Notes under the pieces: generated by a model
Databases searched by the model: none
Told to the model about the DNA's origin: nothing
The model's input: the letters and a program-made list of their open reading frames with translations, nothing else
Assembly (NCBI GenBank): GCA_964448285.1
Contig: CAYUWG010000051.1
Location: forward strand, 1 to 29,375
Source: CAYUWG01 sp964448285
GTDB taxonomy: Bacteria > Bacteroidota > Ignavibacteria > SZUA-365
Length of the DNA: 29,375 nt
Direction: 5' to 3'
Shown: piece after piece, positions 16,153 through 24,688 of the stretch
Layout: each line of letters opens with the position of its first letter
Numbering within the stretch: the stretch's first letter is position 1
Position numbers and translations under genes: made by a program

Positions 16153-18489
16153 ATGAAAAGTATTGCTTCAGTTGCCGTGGCTTTGATCCTGTTCACTCTC
16201 AGCAGCTTGTCTCAGCAGGTATCGTACAGCCCTTCCGTTCGTGCGGATTATCCCGTACAGTCCTTCACTTCAGACGGTGTCGGACCCATGCCCGCATCCA
16301 ACCACGTTTTGAAGCTGACGTATTGGCAAATGACGCCGCAACAATTCAACTGGCAGTGCCCGCGTGATTACGGGTCATTCATCAACCACTATATGTTTCA
16401 TCGCTTCACCTTGCCGGGGAACACTGCCTTTCTGGATTCCGTCGCGATCTGGGTGACCGCGATTAACCAAGGCTCCCTTCTGATTCGCGTTCGTGAGGAC
16501 ACCTTGATTCATTTCAACGGTGCGAGTTTCCATTTCCCGAAATCGCTCAATACACCGGCAATCGATTCCGTGATCGTTCCGGGTAGTTCATTGGAGATGA
16601 ATAACTTCAACATCGTCAAATTGAACGGCAAAGCTGTTCCGAAGGAGTTCCACGTATCGGTGGAGTACACGATTTCAGGCGGCACGAATAACGTCTTTAC
16701 GATGATCGGTGATGCACATCAGAAAGCTGCCCGCTCGACACAAAACTCACGCATCGTCATGCTCAACCAAGACAAATCATCTGGAGCGCTGACCATGACA
16801 ATTCTGGATAGTCTTCTTGTCGATCAAAACCAGAATCGTGTCTATTCGACTTTGCGCATGGAAGCATACGTCGATACGACGGCATTTTCACCCGTACCGA
16901 GTATCACCTCGGTTCCTAAAACGAAGGCTTGGGCAACATTCGAATACACCTATGACGTCCATGCCAGCGGCTCACCGAGACCGACGTATTCTCTTCTGCA
17001 AAAACCTGCCGCTATGACGATCGATGCGACAAACGGTATCATTCGCTGGACGCCGACGCGATCGGATATGGGAGACCATCAAGTGCGCGTGCGCGCAGAG
17101 AATCCGAATGGCAGTGATGAACAGCTTTTCACAGTAACGGTTGCGGATACACTCTCACCGAAAATCACTTCGTATCCAAGGAAGAGGGCGATTGTCGGAG
17201 AACCGTATTTCTATCAGGTGACCGCAGTCGGTGGACCTGAACCGAACTTTTCCATTGTCCAAGGTGCAACAGGGATGACCATCGAGCCTGCGACGGGTAT
17301 TCTCCGCATGACGCCTACTGCAGGACAGATCGGTTTAGTGCTCGTCAGCGTCGCCGCGAGTAATCCCTTGGGATTCGACGCTCAGAATTTCCCACTCATC
17401 ATAGATGCCGCGCAATCAGCTCCCAAGATTGAATCGGTTCCAAAGGCAACGGGGACAGCCGGAATACCATACAGATATGTGTGCGATTTCACCGGAAATC
17501 CTCAACCGACGTGGACGCTGACGAAGGCGCCGACTGGCTTGGTTATCGGAAACATCAGCGGCATTGTCACATGGGATTCTCCCGTTGAAGGCAGCCATGA
17601 AGTAACCATCCGAGCTGAAAATCGTGCCGGTTTCGATACACAGACCTATACTCTCGTGATCAATCCGCCGACTTCCGGTCCGAAGTTCACTTCAACCCCG
17701 ATCACTGTTGCTACTGCCGATCAGGAGTATTCCTACACTGCAGTCGCAACGGGCGCGCCCGCTCCGAGATATCTATTCGGTGTTTCATCGATCGGGATGG
17801 TCCTCGATTCATTGAGTGGGGTGTTACGCTGGACGCCGACGCGTCTTCAACGAGGAGTGCATCCGGTGACTATTCTTGCACGCAATCCTGCTGGAACGGT
17901 CGAACAGAACTATTCGATTTACGTTCGAGCGATTCCAAAAATCATCAGCACGCAGGTCTTTACCGCGAAAGTTGGAACACCTTACTCCTACAAATTAGAA
18001 GTTGAGGCCGAACCTTCTGCGACGTTCTCTTTGAAGGAATCACCTGCGGGTATGAGCGTCAATACCAATAACGGACAAATCTCGTGGACTCCGACTGCCG
18101 GACAAGTAGGGCAACATAACGTTCGTGCCGAAGCAACCAATGAGGTTGGCAGTGACGAGCAAATCTGGACCGTGGATGTCAGCCCGCAAACTTCCATAGG
18201 AGCAATCAGTGAAAACGGCTTCACACTGGAGGCTCCCTACCCGAATCCCGTAAGGCTAAGTGAAAGGTTCATCGTCGATCTCGAATTACCGATGGCTACC
18301 ACCGTGCGTTTAGAGATTCGGAATGTCCTCGGTCAGGTTGTCGCAGCGCTTGCAAACCGTCGTATGGAAGCAGGTACACACGCGATCACCTACGATGTGC
18401 ATGAGAATCGATTGCCCTCCGGTGTGTATCAGATAGTTATGGTGACACCGATCGCAACGCTTGCACGAACGGTGACCGTAGTCCGTTAA
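16153..18489 (+). CDS. Secreted Ig-repeat protein with T9SS C-terminal sorting domain
   Basis: This is a 778-residue exported protein. A Sec signal peptide (about 1-20, ending SLSQQ) leads into a novel-looking N-terminal beta domain (about 50-240) that is shared with the protein at 24689-25738. Five tandem Ig-like (He_PIG/putative-Ig type) repeats follow at about 249-332, 337-418, 424-503, 510-592 and 596-677; each carries the motif G-(I/V/Q)-x-x-(W/M)-(T/D)-P, for example GIIRWTPT and GVLRWTPT. The end (about 693-778) is a type A T9SS sorting domain: APYPNPV, then VRLEIRNVLGQVV, LPSGVYQIVMV and a basic end. The family implies transport over the outer membrane by the Por/T9SS machinery with the C-terminal domain removed. 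No catalytic domain is seen; adhesion or a structural role is a guess. The ribosome binding site is GAGG five to six bases before the ATG. Confidence 0.93.
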   Translation: MKSIASVAVALILFTLSSLSQQVSYSPSVRADYPVQSFTSDGVGPMPASNHVLKLTYWQMTPQQFNWQCPRDYGSFINHYMFHRFTLPGNTAFLDSVAIWVTAINQGSLLIRVREDTLIHFNGASFHFPKSLNTPAIDSVIVPGSSLEMNNFNIVKLNGKAVPKEFHVSVEYTISGGTNNVFTMIGDAHQKAARSTQNSRIVMLNQDKSSGALTMTILDSLLVDQNQNRVYSTLRMEAYVDTTAFSPVPSITSVPKTKAWATFEYTYDVHASGSPRPTYSLLQKPAAMTIDATNGIIRWTPTRSDMGDHQVRVRAENPNGSDEQLFTVTVADTLSPKITSYPRKRAIVGEPYFYQVTAVGGPEPNFSIVQGATGMTIEPATGILRMTPTAGQIGLVLVSVAASNPLGFDAQNFPLIIDAAQSAPKIESVPKATGTAGIPYRYVCDFTGNPQPTWTLTKAPTGLVIGNISGIVTWDSPVEGSHEVTIRAENRAGFDTQTYTLVINPPTSGPKFTSTPITVATADQEYSYTAVATGAPAPRYLFGVSSIGMVLDSLSGVLRWTPTRLQRGVHPVTILARNPAGTVEQNYSIYVRAIPKIISTQVFTAKVGTPYSYKLEVEAEPSATFSLKESPAGMSVNTNNGQISWTPTAGQVGQHNVRAEATNEVGSDEQIWTVDVSPQTSIGAISENGFTLEAPYPNPVRLSERFIVDLELPMATTVRLEIRNVLGQVVAALANRRMEAGTHAITYDVHENRLPSGVYQIVMVTPIATLARTVTVVR
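16897..18183 (+). repeat. Five tandem Ig-like repeats within the T9SS protein
   Basis: Five units of about 80-85 codons lie back to back inside the secreted protein gene. They are diverged at DNA level but share the order proline-rich linker, strand with (Y/F)xY, P-x-(F/Y/W) and a conserved (G)(I/V)xxWTP turn, ending in a strand rich in Val and Arg before (N)-x-x-G. Such arrays act as spacers or binding modules in secreted FCB proteins. Confidence 0.85.
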
Positions 18490-18508
18490 AACCGCGTTAC
18501 TTCACGAG

Positions 18509-18535
18509 TGGGGTGTTTCGACACCCCATTTTTTT
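18509..18535 (+). terminator. Strong intrinsic terminator after the Ig-repeat T9SS gene
   Basis: A perfect 8-bp stem TGGGGTGT/ACACCCCA closed by a TTCG tetraloop (18517-18520) is followed at once by seven T residues (18529-18535). It begins 20 bases after the stop codon. This is a textbook rho-independent terminator and separates the T9SS gene from the dehydrogenase gene downstream. Confidence 0.93.
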
Positions 18536-18564
18536 ACTTCCATCGGTACAATCAGGAGAAATAG

Positions 18565-19212
18565 ATGAAGGAAAGAATTGGTGTGCTCGGCTCCGGGCCG
18601 GTAGCACAGGCTCTTGGGAAAGGTTTTCTCGGATATGACTATCCTGTCATGCTCGGAACGCGTGACACAGCTAAACTGGAGCAATGGAAAAGCGAACAGA
18701 ACGGCGACCTCCGTCTCGGCTCATTTCATGACGCGGCACACTTTGGCGAGATCGTCGTGCTTGCCTGCAAAGGCACCGCTGCATTCGATGTACTCAACAT
18801 GGCCGGAGCTGATAACCTTGCAGGCAAAGTCATCCTCGACACGACCAATCCCATCGCTGATGCGCCGCCGGTGAACGGCGTTCTTCAATACACGACATCG
18901 ATCAACGAATCCCTCATGGAACAGCTTCAAGCAGCGCATCCAACAGCGATGTTCGTGAAGGCATTTTCCCTTGTCGGAAATTCCCTCATGGTGAATCCCG
19001 ATTTCGGTGGACTTTTGCCGACGATGTTCATCTGCGGGAATGATGAACAGGCGCGAAAGAAAGCCACGGAGATTCTTGAGTTATTCGGATGGGAGGTTGA
19101 GGATCTCGGGATGGCGGAAGCGGCACGTGCCATTGAACCGCTGGCAATACTCTGGTGCATACCGGGTTTTCTGAGAAATCAGTGGCAGCATGCCTTGAAG
19201 CTTCTTCGCTGA
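18565..19212 (+). CDS. NADP oxidoreductase, F420-dependent NADP reductase (NpdG)-like
   Basis: This is a 215-residue Rossmann protein of the pyrroline-5-carboxylate reductase/F420-dependent NADP reductase-like family. The dinucleotide loop GVLGSGPVAQALGKGF is at the extreme N-terminus, followed by MLGTRD at the end of the second strand, where the Thr-Arg usually favours NADP. The motif ILDTTNPI and the conserved KAFSLVGNSLM region complete the family pattern. The start has a very good ribosome binding site (AGGAGA, five to six bases upstream of the ATG). Many family members in organisms without F420 are annotated this way although their electron acceptor is unknown, so F420 use should not be inferred. 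The gene sits directly behind a strong terminator and therefore probably has its own promoter. Confidence 0.87.
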   Translation: MKERIGVLGSGPVAQALGKGFLGYDYPVMLGTRDTAKLEQWKSEQNGDLRLGSFHDAAHFGEIVVLACKGTAAFDVLNMAGADNLAGKVILDTTNPIADAPPVNGVLQYTTSINESLMEQLQAAHPTAMFVKAFSLVGNSLMVNPDFGGLLPTMFICGNDEQARKKATEILELFGWEVEDLGMAEAARAIEPLAILWCIPGFLRNQWQHALKLLR

Positions 19213-19239
19213 TTCGAATCGACTGCAAATCATACGGCT

Positions 19240-19686
19240 ATGAAATATCGACTGACATCCTTCCGGCTTTCCGCTCTGTGTATTCTCATTACGGCATGCT
19301 CTGATACAGAGACAAACTCAATGCAGCAGATCCGTGCAGTGCTCGATGCACAGGTCGCCCGATGGAATGCAGGGGATATCGAAGGCTTCATGCAGGGCTA
19401 CGCAAAGACGGATTCGATCCGCTTCGCATCAGGGGGCAAGGTTTCCTATGGCTGGCAAAAGATGCTTGAGAGATATCGAAAAGGATATCCCGATCGCGCC
19501 GCAATGGGGATACTGATGTTTACCGATATCGATATTCGTTACATCGATAAAGACAACGCCCTCGTTTTCGGAACATGGAAATTGAAACGGGAAGAAGATG
19601 AACCGTGGGGTCTCTTTACGCTTCACGTCAAGCGACTCCCGGAAGGATGGCGCATCGTCCACGACCACACTTCTTCCGGCAACTGA
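19240..19686 (+). CDS. NTF2-like (SnoaL/DUF4440-type) lipoprotein
   Basis: This is a 148-residue lipoprotein. The signal region MKYRLTSFRLSALCILITAC ends in the lipobox ITAC, with Ser-Asp-Thr-Glu after the acylated Cys. The rest is one NTF2-like alpha+beta barrel of the DUF4440/SnoaL_3 type: an N-terminal helix IRAVLDAQVARWNAGDIEGF, the conserved YAKTDSIRFASGG and a C-terminal strand pair ending GWRIVHDHTSSG. Such domains bind small hydrophobic molecules or act as enzymes; nothing here specifies which. It follows the dehydrogenase gene by 27 bases and may be co-transcribed with it. Confidence 0.87.
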   Translation: MKYRLTSFRLSALCILITACSDTETNSMQQIRAVLDAQVARWNAGDIEGFMQGYAKTDSIRFASGGKVSYGWQKMLERYRKGYPDRAAMGILMFTDIDIRYIDKDNALVFGTWKLKREEDEPWGLFTLHVKRLPEGWRIVHDHTSSGN

Positions 19687-19805
19687 TCATCGGCTAAGTT
19701 TAAAAAGCTGCCAGTCACTTCACCGTTTTGGGGAGGAATGTGTGAAATCAGAATGACAGCCAATGCCCTATCTTGCAAACCGGGAGAACACACAAATCAG
19801 GATTC

Positions 19806-21647
19806 ATGAAACACACACAAAAGAACGAACACATCAGAAACATCGCCATCATCGCACATGTCGATCACGGAAAGACAACGCTTGTCGATCACATGTTCAG
19901 GCAGAGCGGGCTGTACCGAGAGAATCAGGAGATCGTCGAGCGCGTCATGGATAGCATGGATCTCGAACGAGAGCGAGGAATTACCATTGCGGCGAAGAAT
20001 TGCTCGGTCGTCTGGAACGACGTAAAGATCAACATCCTCGATACGCCCGGACACGCGGATTTCGGCGGAGAGGTCGAGCGTGCACTCATGATGGTCGATG
20101 GGGCGATTCTCCTCGTCGATGCATCGGAGGGACCGTTACCGCAAACGCGTTTCGTTCTGAAAAAAGCCCTCGAAACGGGGAAACGCATCATCGTGGTTGT
20201 CAACAAAATCGATCGAAGCGATGCGCGGCCTCAGGAAGTGCTGGATGAAATCTACAGCCTCTTCATCGACCTCGACGCGAACGACGAACAGATCGACTTT
20301 CCGGTTCTCTATGCGATTGGAAGAGCGGGAATAGCGCAGAAAACGATCGATGCACAAGGAAAAGATCTACAGCTTTTGCTTCGATTGATCGTCGATGAAA
20401 TCCCCGCCCCGGAGTTCATGCCGGATGAACCGTTGCAGATACTCGTTTCCGATCTCGACTACTCGGATTACCTCGGACGCCTTGCCATCGGCCGCATCTT
20501 CAACGGTACGATCCGACAGAACGAAGAGCTTGTCTGCATCGGTGAAGATGGAAGCGCAAAACCGCTTCGCGTCACGAGATTGCAGGTCTATGAAGGTTTG
20601 ACCTATCGAGACGTCGAGCAAGCGAGCGCCGGTGAAATTGCCATCCTTGCCGGGATCGAAGATGTGCATATCGGCGACACGATTTGCATGAAGGAACGAC
20701 CGAAAGCGCTCAAGCGCATTGCCGTAGATGAACCGACACTGTCGATGACGTTTGGAATCAACACGTCGCCCTTAGCGGGGAAAGAAGGCAAACATGTACA
20801 ATCCGCGAAAATCCGTGAGCGGCTCAACCGGGAAACGCTGCGCAATGTTGCCCTGAAGGTTGAGGGTGGCGCGAATGCCGACACGTTCATCGTCAAGGGG
20901 CGGGGCGAATTTCAAATGGCGATTCTCATCGAGCAAATGCGAAGGGAAGGATTCGAATTGAGCGTCGGACGTCCGAAAGTCATCATGAAAGAAAAGGACG
21001 GCAGGGTGCTTGAACCGATCGAGCATTTGTTCGTTGACTGCGATGAGAATTTCGTTGGGATCGTGACGGAGAAGCTTTCGCAGAGGAAGGGACGCATGAT
21101 CAATCTCGTCAACCACGGAACAGGCCGCGTGCGAATCGAATTCAGCATTCCCTCCCGCGGTCTGATCGGCTATCGCAGTGAGTTTCTCACGGATACGAAA
21201 GGCACGGGAATCATGAACTCGTATTTACAGGGCTATGAAGAACACCGGGGCGAATTCCCGACGAGAATGACCGGCTCACTCGTTTCGGATCGCTCTGGTG
21301 CTTGCACGGGCTATGCACTCTACAACTTAGAGCCGCGCGGCGTGCTTTTTACCGTTCCGGGTGAACCGATGTACGAAGGATTGATCGTCGGCGAGCACAA
21401 CCGGGACAACGATCTCGACGTGAATTCCTGCAAACCGAAGAAGCTCACGAACATGCGTTCATCGGGTAAAGATGATGCGATCAATCTTGCGCCCGTTACG
21501 CCGATGACGCTCGAACGTGCCATCGAGTTCATCAAAGACGATGAACTGGTTGAGGTTACACCGAAAAGTATCCGATTGAGGAAAGCAGTCCTTTCTGCAA
21601 TCGAACGACACAGAATGCGTGGCGACAGTATCGCAGCACGTTCCTGA
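19806..21647 (+). CDS. typA: Ribosome-associated GTPase TypA/BipA
   Basis: This is a translational GTPase of the TypA/BipA family, about 613 residues, which binds the 70S ribosome and helps 50S assembly and growth under stress. The GTPase motifs are intact: G1 IIAHVDHGKTTLVDH, switch and G2 region ERERGITI, G3 LDTPGHADFGGEVER and G4 VVNKIDRSDAR. Domain II and the EF-G-like domains III/V follow, with GRGEFQMAILIEQMRREGFE and the BipA-specific C-terminal segment NLVNHGTGRVRIEFSIPSRG. I use ATG at 19806 (AGGA four bases upstream); a TTG at 19773 would only add a poorly conserved stretch. It has a 119-base upstream gap after the lipoprotein gene, with no promoter that I could assign. Confidence 0.96.
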   Translation: MKHTQKNEHIRNIAIIAHVDHGKTTLVDHMFRQSGLYRENQEIVERVMDSMDLERERGITIAAKNCSVVWNDVKINILDTPGHADFGGEVERALMMVDGAILLVDASEGPLPQTRFVLKKALETGKRIIVVVNKIDRSDARPQEVLDEIYSLFIDLDANDEQIDFPVLYAIGRAGIAQKTIDAQGKDLQLLLRLIVDEIPAPEFMPDEPLQILVSDLDYSDYLGRLAIGRIFNGTIRQNEELVCIGEDGSAKPLRVTRLQVYEGLTYRDVEQASAGEIAILAGIEDVHIGDTICMKERPKALKRIAVDEPTLSMTFGINTSPLAGKEGKHVQSAKIRERLNRETLRNVALKVEGGANADTFIVKGRGEFQMAILIEQMRREGFELSVGRPKVIMKEKDGRVLEPIEHLFVDCDENFVGIVTEKLSQRKGRMINLVNHGTGRVRIEFSIPSRGLIGYRSEFLTDTKGTGIMNSYLQGYEEHRGEFPTRMTGSLVSDRSGACTGYALYNLEPRGVLFTVPGEPMYEGLIVGEHNRDNDLDVNSCKPKKLTNMRSSGKDDAINLAPVTPMTLERAIEFIKDDELVEVTPKSIRLRKAVLSAIERHRMRGDSIAARS

Positions 21648-21709
21648 GAGCATGCGCGTGCGGTACGAAACGGTCTCTCGAACAACACTCGATCAAAGGA
21701 GAAGACAAG

Positions 21710-22681
21710 ATGCAATCAACAGATATAGCGGTAACGATCGACTCGATAAGGAATGCGGCGAATCGAATACGTTCCGTCGCACATCGCACACCGATTCTCA
21801 CTTCGCAAAGCATCAATCGAATGGCGGATGGCGAAGTCTTTTTCAAGTGTGAAAACTTCCAACGCGTAGGTGCTTTCAAATTTCGTGGCGCATACAATGC
21901 CGTCTTATCGCTCACCGATGATGAAGCACGTCGGGGCGTAGCAACGCATTCAAGCGGCAATCATGCGCAAGCAGTTGCGCTCGCTGCCTCGTTGCGTGAG
22001 ATTCCGGCGTACATCGTCATGCCGCAGTCCGCCTCTGAAGTGAAGATCGGAGCAGTCCGTGAATATGGCGGGCTGATTACACTATGTCAGCCGACGTTGA
22101 AAGATCGGGAAGAGACATTAGAGGATGTCGTACTCCACACTGGAGCGATGTTCATTCATCCGTACAATGATGACCGCGTTATTTCCGGTCAAGGCACGGC
22201 TGCGCTCGAATTGCTCGAAGACGTGGAATCGCTCGACTATCTTTTGACACCGATTGGCGGCGGAGGACTTACCGCCGGCTCGCTTATCGCCGCGCATTCC
22301 ATATCTCCATCGACACTGGTTATCGCTGGGGAACCACACGGTGCGGACGATGCCTTTCAATCCTTCAAGGCAGGAAAAATTATCCCGCAGACGGAGCCAA
22401 ATACCATCGCTGATGGACTGCATACGTCCGTTGGCGAGCGGCCGTTTGCGATTATCCAGAAACATCTGGAAGACGTCATTACTGTGACTGATGTTGAAAT
22501 CATCCACGCGATGCGAACGCTATGGGAGAGGATGAAGATCGTCATAGAACCGTCTGCCGCAGTTCCCGTTGCCGTCCTCCTTTCAGGAAAGTTGTTGCTG
22601 AAAGGGAAACGAGCAGGCGTCATCATCTCGGGAGGAAACGTCGATCTGAATTCTCTCCCTTGGTTTCCGAAAGGATCATGA
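21710..22681 (+). CDS. Threonine/serine dehydratase (PLP fold type II)
   Basis: This is a 323-residue pyridoxal-phosphate enzyme of the threonine dehydratase/serine racemase group. The Schiff-base lysine is in NFQRVGAFKFRGAYNAV, the substrate loop is SSGNHAQAV, and the phosphate-binding glycine loop is GGGGLTAGS. Length shows that it lacks the C-terminal ACT regulatory domain of biosynthetic IlvA, so it resembles catabolic TdcB or serine racemase; the likely reaction is threonine to 2-oxobutyrate or serine to pyruvate. Isoleucine synthesis cannot be excluded because no other ilv gene is in view. The start has a strong ribosome binding site (AAAGGAGA, seven bases before the ATG). The SDR gene follows after 43 bases. 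Confidence 0.92.
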   Translation: MQSTDIAVTIDSIRNAANRIRSVAHRTPILTSQSINRMADGEVFFKCENFQRVGAFKFRGAYNAVLSLTDDEARRGVATHSSGNHAQAVALAASLREIPAYIVMPQSASEVKIGAVREYGGLITLCQPTLKDREETLEDVVLHTGAMFIHPYNDDRVISGQGTAALELLEDVESLDYLLTPIGGGGLTAGSLIAAHSISPSTLVIAGEPHGADDAFQSFKAGKIIPQTEPNTIADGLHTSVGERPFAIIQKHLEDVITVTDVEIIHAMRTLWERMKIVIEPSAAVPVAVLLSGKLLLKGKRAGVIISGGNVDLNSLPWFPKGS

Positions 22682-22724
22682 AAGGACACGAGTACGCTTC
22701 GCAACTTGCGGGGCAACGCGAGGG

Positions 22725-23486
22725 ATGAATCGAACTGTACTCATTACCGGGGCATCAGCGGGGATCGGTCGTGCTCTGGCAGTGCGATACGCTCACGAGG
22801 GAGATCGAGTCTTATTGCTGGCAAGAAGTACGGAATTGCTTCTGGATGTGAAGCGCGAGATTGAGACCCTTGGCGGAAAAGCACACGCATTCCCATGCGA
22901 CGTTGCGGATTATGAAGACGTGCGCAGAACGATGATATCGTTATTCGAATCCATCGGCGCGGTTGATATTGCGATCCTGAACGCAGGGCTTGGAGGTCCT
23001 GAAGAGATGGAGAACGTCACGGCAAAAGGCATCAGGAAAGTATTTGAGGTGAACGTATTCGGGGTTGCACATTTTCTGGAATTCCTCATTCCTCACATGC
23101 GTGAGCGAAGGAGCGGCATCATTGCCGGAGTCGGAAGTCTTGCCGATGCACGCGGGTTCAGCGACTCCGGTGCGTATTGTGCGAGTAAGATTGCTCTCCG
23201 TCATCTGTTGGAAGCCATCAGGATTGAATTGACACCGTTGGGTATTCGCGTAGTTACGATTCGGCCAGGTTTCGTCCGCACTGCTATGACTTCGCGAAAC
23301 GCCTTCTTCATGCCTTTTCTAATGGAACCTGAACACGCCGCGAACATCATCTTCCGCAAGATGGAGCGAGGAGTAGTTTCCATTGAATTTCCGTGGCTGC
23401 TTGCATACCTGTCATCACTCAGCAGGTTTGTCCCACGAGTGATCTTCGATTGGGTGATGCGTCGTCGCAGGAAAAGTCGCTTTTAG
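22725..23486 (+). CDS. SDR family NAD(P)-dependent oxidoreductase
   Basis: This is a classical short-chain dehydrogenase of 253 residues. The coenzyme motif is TGASAGIGRAL, the Asp that positions adenine is in PCDVADYED, the NAG motif is ILNAGLGG, the catalytic Ser is in VGSLAD, and the Tyr and Lys are in GAYCASK. After this comes RPGFVRTAM, as in many SDRs. A hydrophobic and very basic C-terminus (SSLSRFVPRVIFDWVMRRRR) resembles membrane-associated members of the family. The substrate is unknown. It lies 43 bases after the threonine dehydratase gene, so co-transcription is possible. Its last four bases overlap the convergent cobalamin-binding protein gene. Confidence 0.92.
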   Translation: MNRTVLITGASAGIGRALAVRYAHEGDRVLLLARSTELLLDVKREIETLGGKAHAFPCDVADYEDVRRTMISLFESIGAVDIAILNAGLGGPEEMENVTAKGIRKVFEVNVFGVAHFLEFLIPHMRERRSGIIAGVGSLADARGFSDSGAYCASKIALRHLLEAIRIELTPLGIRVVTIRPGFVRTAMTSRNAFFMPFLMEPEHAANIIFRKMERGVVSIEFPWLLAYLSSLSRFVPRVIFDWVMRRRRKSRF

Positions 23487-24121
23487 CTGCCGATCAGTTC
23501 CCGAACTTTCTCAGCGCCGGAAACAGGACAATCAGCAAAGGCATCGACGTATTCTCTGAGAATGTTGCGAATGTGCGGGGAATCGATTCCACCGAGGATG
23601 ATTTTCGAAGCGGGAGATACTCGATGGATTTCGCGAAGGATTGCAATCGTATTATCGAGTCTTTCAACGGTACGGCTTGCAAGACAAACGGCGTCAGGTG
23701 TTTTCTTCTTGATCGCTTCAATCATATCGTCATGAGGAACGGACTCTCCGTAATAGTACGTTCGAAATCCCACCTTCTCGAGCAAATTCGTAAGGACCAT
23801 TGCCGCAACGCTATGGTGCTCGTCCGGGACACAGCCGACGATGACGGTCCCAAGTGAATTTGTCGGGATTGATTTCATCGACTTCCACGCAATCAATTGC
23901 TTGATGATCTCGGTGGCAGCATGTTCTTCCGTGATCGTAATCTCATTGCTTGCCCACTGTTGTCCTATTGCGCAAAGTGCGGGTAAGAGAAGGTCGTTGT
24001 AGAGCGTCTGATCAGAAATCGACTGCGACTCCCACGCATGAGCCATTTGCGTGCAACGGCTTCTGTCGCCGTCTTTCAGATGCATGATGAATCGGGTCAA
24101 TTCCGTAGAGATGTCCATCAT
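23483..24121 (-). CDS. Stand-alone cobalamin-binding protein, CarH-type light-sensor domain architecture without HTH
   Basis: This is a 212-residue protein with a helical B12-binding cap (about 1-85) and a Rossmann-like B12-binding domain (about 90-210). The cap contains W56-x9-E66-H67, the Wx9EH motif that in CarH photoreceptors contacts the upper face of adenosylcobalamin. The Rossmann part has the signature D100-x-H102 (base-off lower ligand), S149 about 44 residues later, and G177-G178, with the usual Gly after DxHxx changed to Val105. Corrinoid methyltransferase shuttles share the fold but normally lack Wx9EH, so a light or B12 sensor is more likely. No MerR helix-turn-helix is encoded, either here or in the neighbouring gene. 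GGAGG lies four or seven bases before two adjacent ATG codons; the first overlaps the upstream gene's stop (ATGATGG). Confidence 0.85.
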   Translation of the reverse strand: MMDISTELTRFIMHLKDGDRSRCTQMAHAWESQSISDQTLYNDLLLPALCAIGQQWASNEITITEEHAATEIIKQLIAWKSMKSIPTNSLGTVIVGCVPDEHHSVAAMVLTNLLEKVGFRTYYYGESVPHDDMIEAIKKKTPDAVCLASRTVERLDNTIAILREIHRVSPASKIILGGIDSPHIRNILREYVDAFADCPVSGAEKVRELIGS

Positions 24122-24528
24122 CGCGCCTCCAGCTCTTGTTTCTTAATGAAGTGGAGCGTTGAGCAGATGGAGTCTTGTTCCGGTTCCGGTAAAAAGGCTC
24201 GCGTGGACATTTGAACGGCATGAATCATTCGCGGAAGGAATTTCGAATCGATCTCACGCGATTGAAGAAAAGATCTGAGCCATACGAGATATTCAGTCAG
24301 CGCATGCGGGACGTTGTATTTCACGCATGAATAAAAATTCCCGACAAAGATATTCGCGCTTTCCCGAGCAAGTCGCATCTGTTTGGCATCGTTCAAAGAA
24401 TCCTTGATCACCGGATCACATGAGAAGCGGTCATAGACTGCTGTGAGGATCTTTTCTCTCTGTGTTTGAAATGCTTCGATATCCGCCGGTGCGATGGATT
24501 CGAAGCGAAGAGTGGTATCACTGTTCAT
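24118..24528 (-). CDS. Helical protein of unknown family, coupled to the B12-binding protein
   Basis: This is a 136-residue soluble protein I cannot assign. It looks almost entirely helical: about 16-45 (ADIEAFQTQREKILTAVYDR), 50-80 (ESANIFVGNFYSCV), 82-102 (LTEYLVWLRSFLQSREI) and 105-120 (FLPRMIHAVQMSTRAFLP). It lacks a signal peptide, membrane helices and a recognisable DNA-binding motif. Two Cys residues and a conserved-looking YLVWLRSFLQSR segment are notable. The start codon has GGAGG eight bases upstream, and its stop overlaps the downstream cobalamin-binding gene by four bases, so they are almost certainly co-translated. One reading is that it is the split-off N-terminal half or partner of the B12 protein; a globin-like fold was considered but no heme-ligand pattern supports it. 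Confidence 0.75.
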   Translation of the reverse strand: MNSDTTLRFESIAPADIEAFQTQREKILTAVYDRFSCDPVIKDSLNDAKQMRLARESANIFVGNFYSCVKYNVPHALTEYLVWLRSFLQSREIDSKFLPRMIHAVQMSTRAFLPEPEQDSICSTLHFIKKQELEAR

Positions 24529-24688
24529 TTCGCTTTCCTCCGTTATTATCCACGCTCTGAAAACAGCAAGCCTGTTTCATTTAGTTTCCCTTCGAAAATA
24601 TGCTGTGCACCGAAGCGTTTCCAAAACCATCCTTGCTCGTTTTCCTCGAAGTCACGATGTTCGATCAGACTTATGAAAGGAACCGTCC

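Noticed and set aside
23483..24121. Cobalamin protein as a methyltransferase corrinoid shuttle
   Set aside because: The Wx9EH motif and lack of methyltransferase neighbours favour a sensor, although this is not proven.
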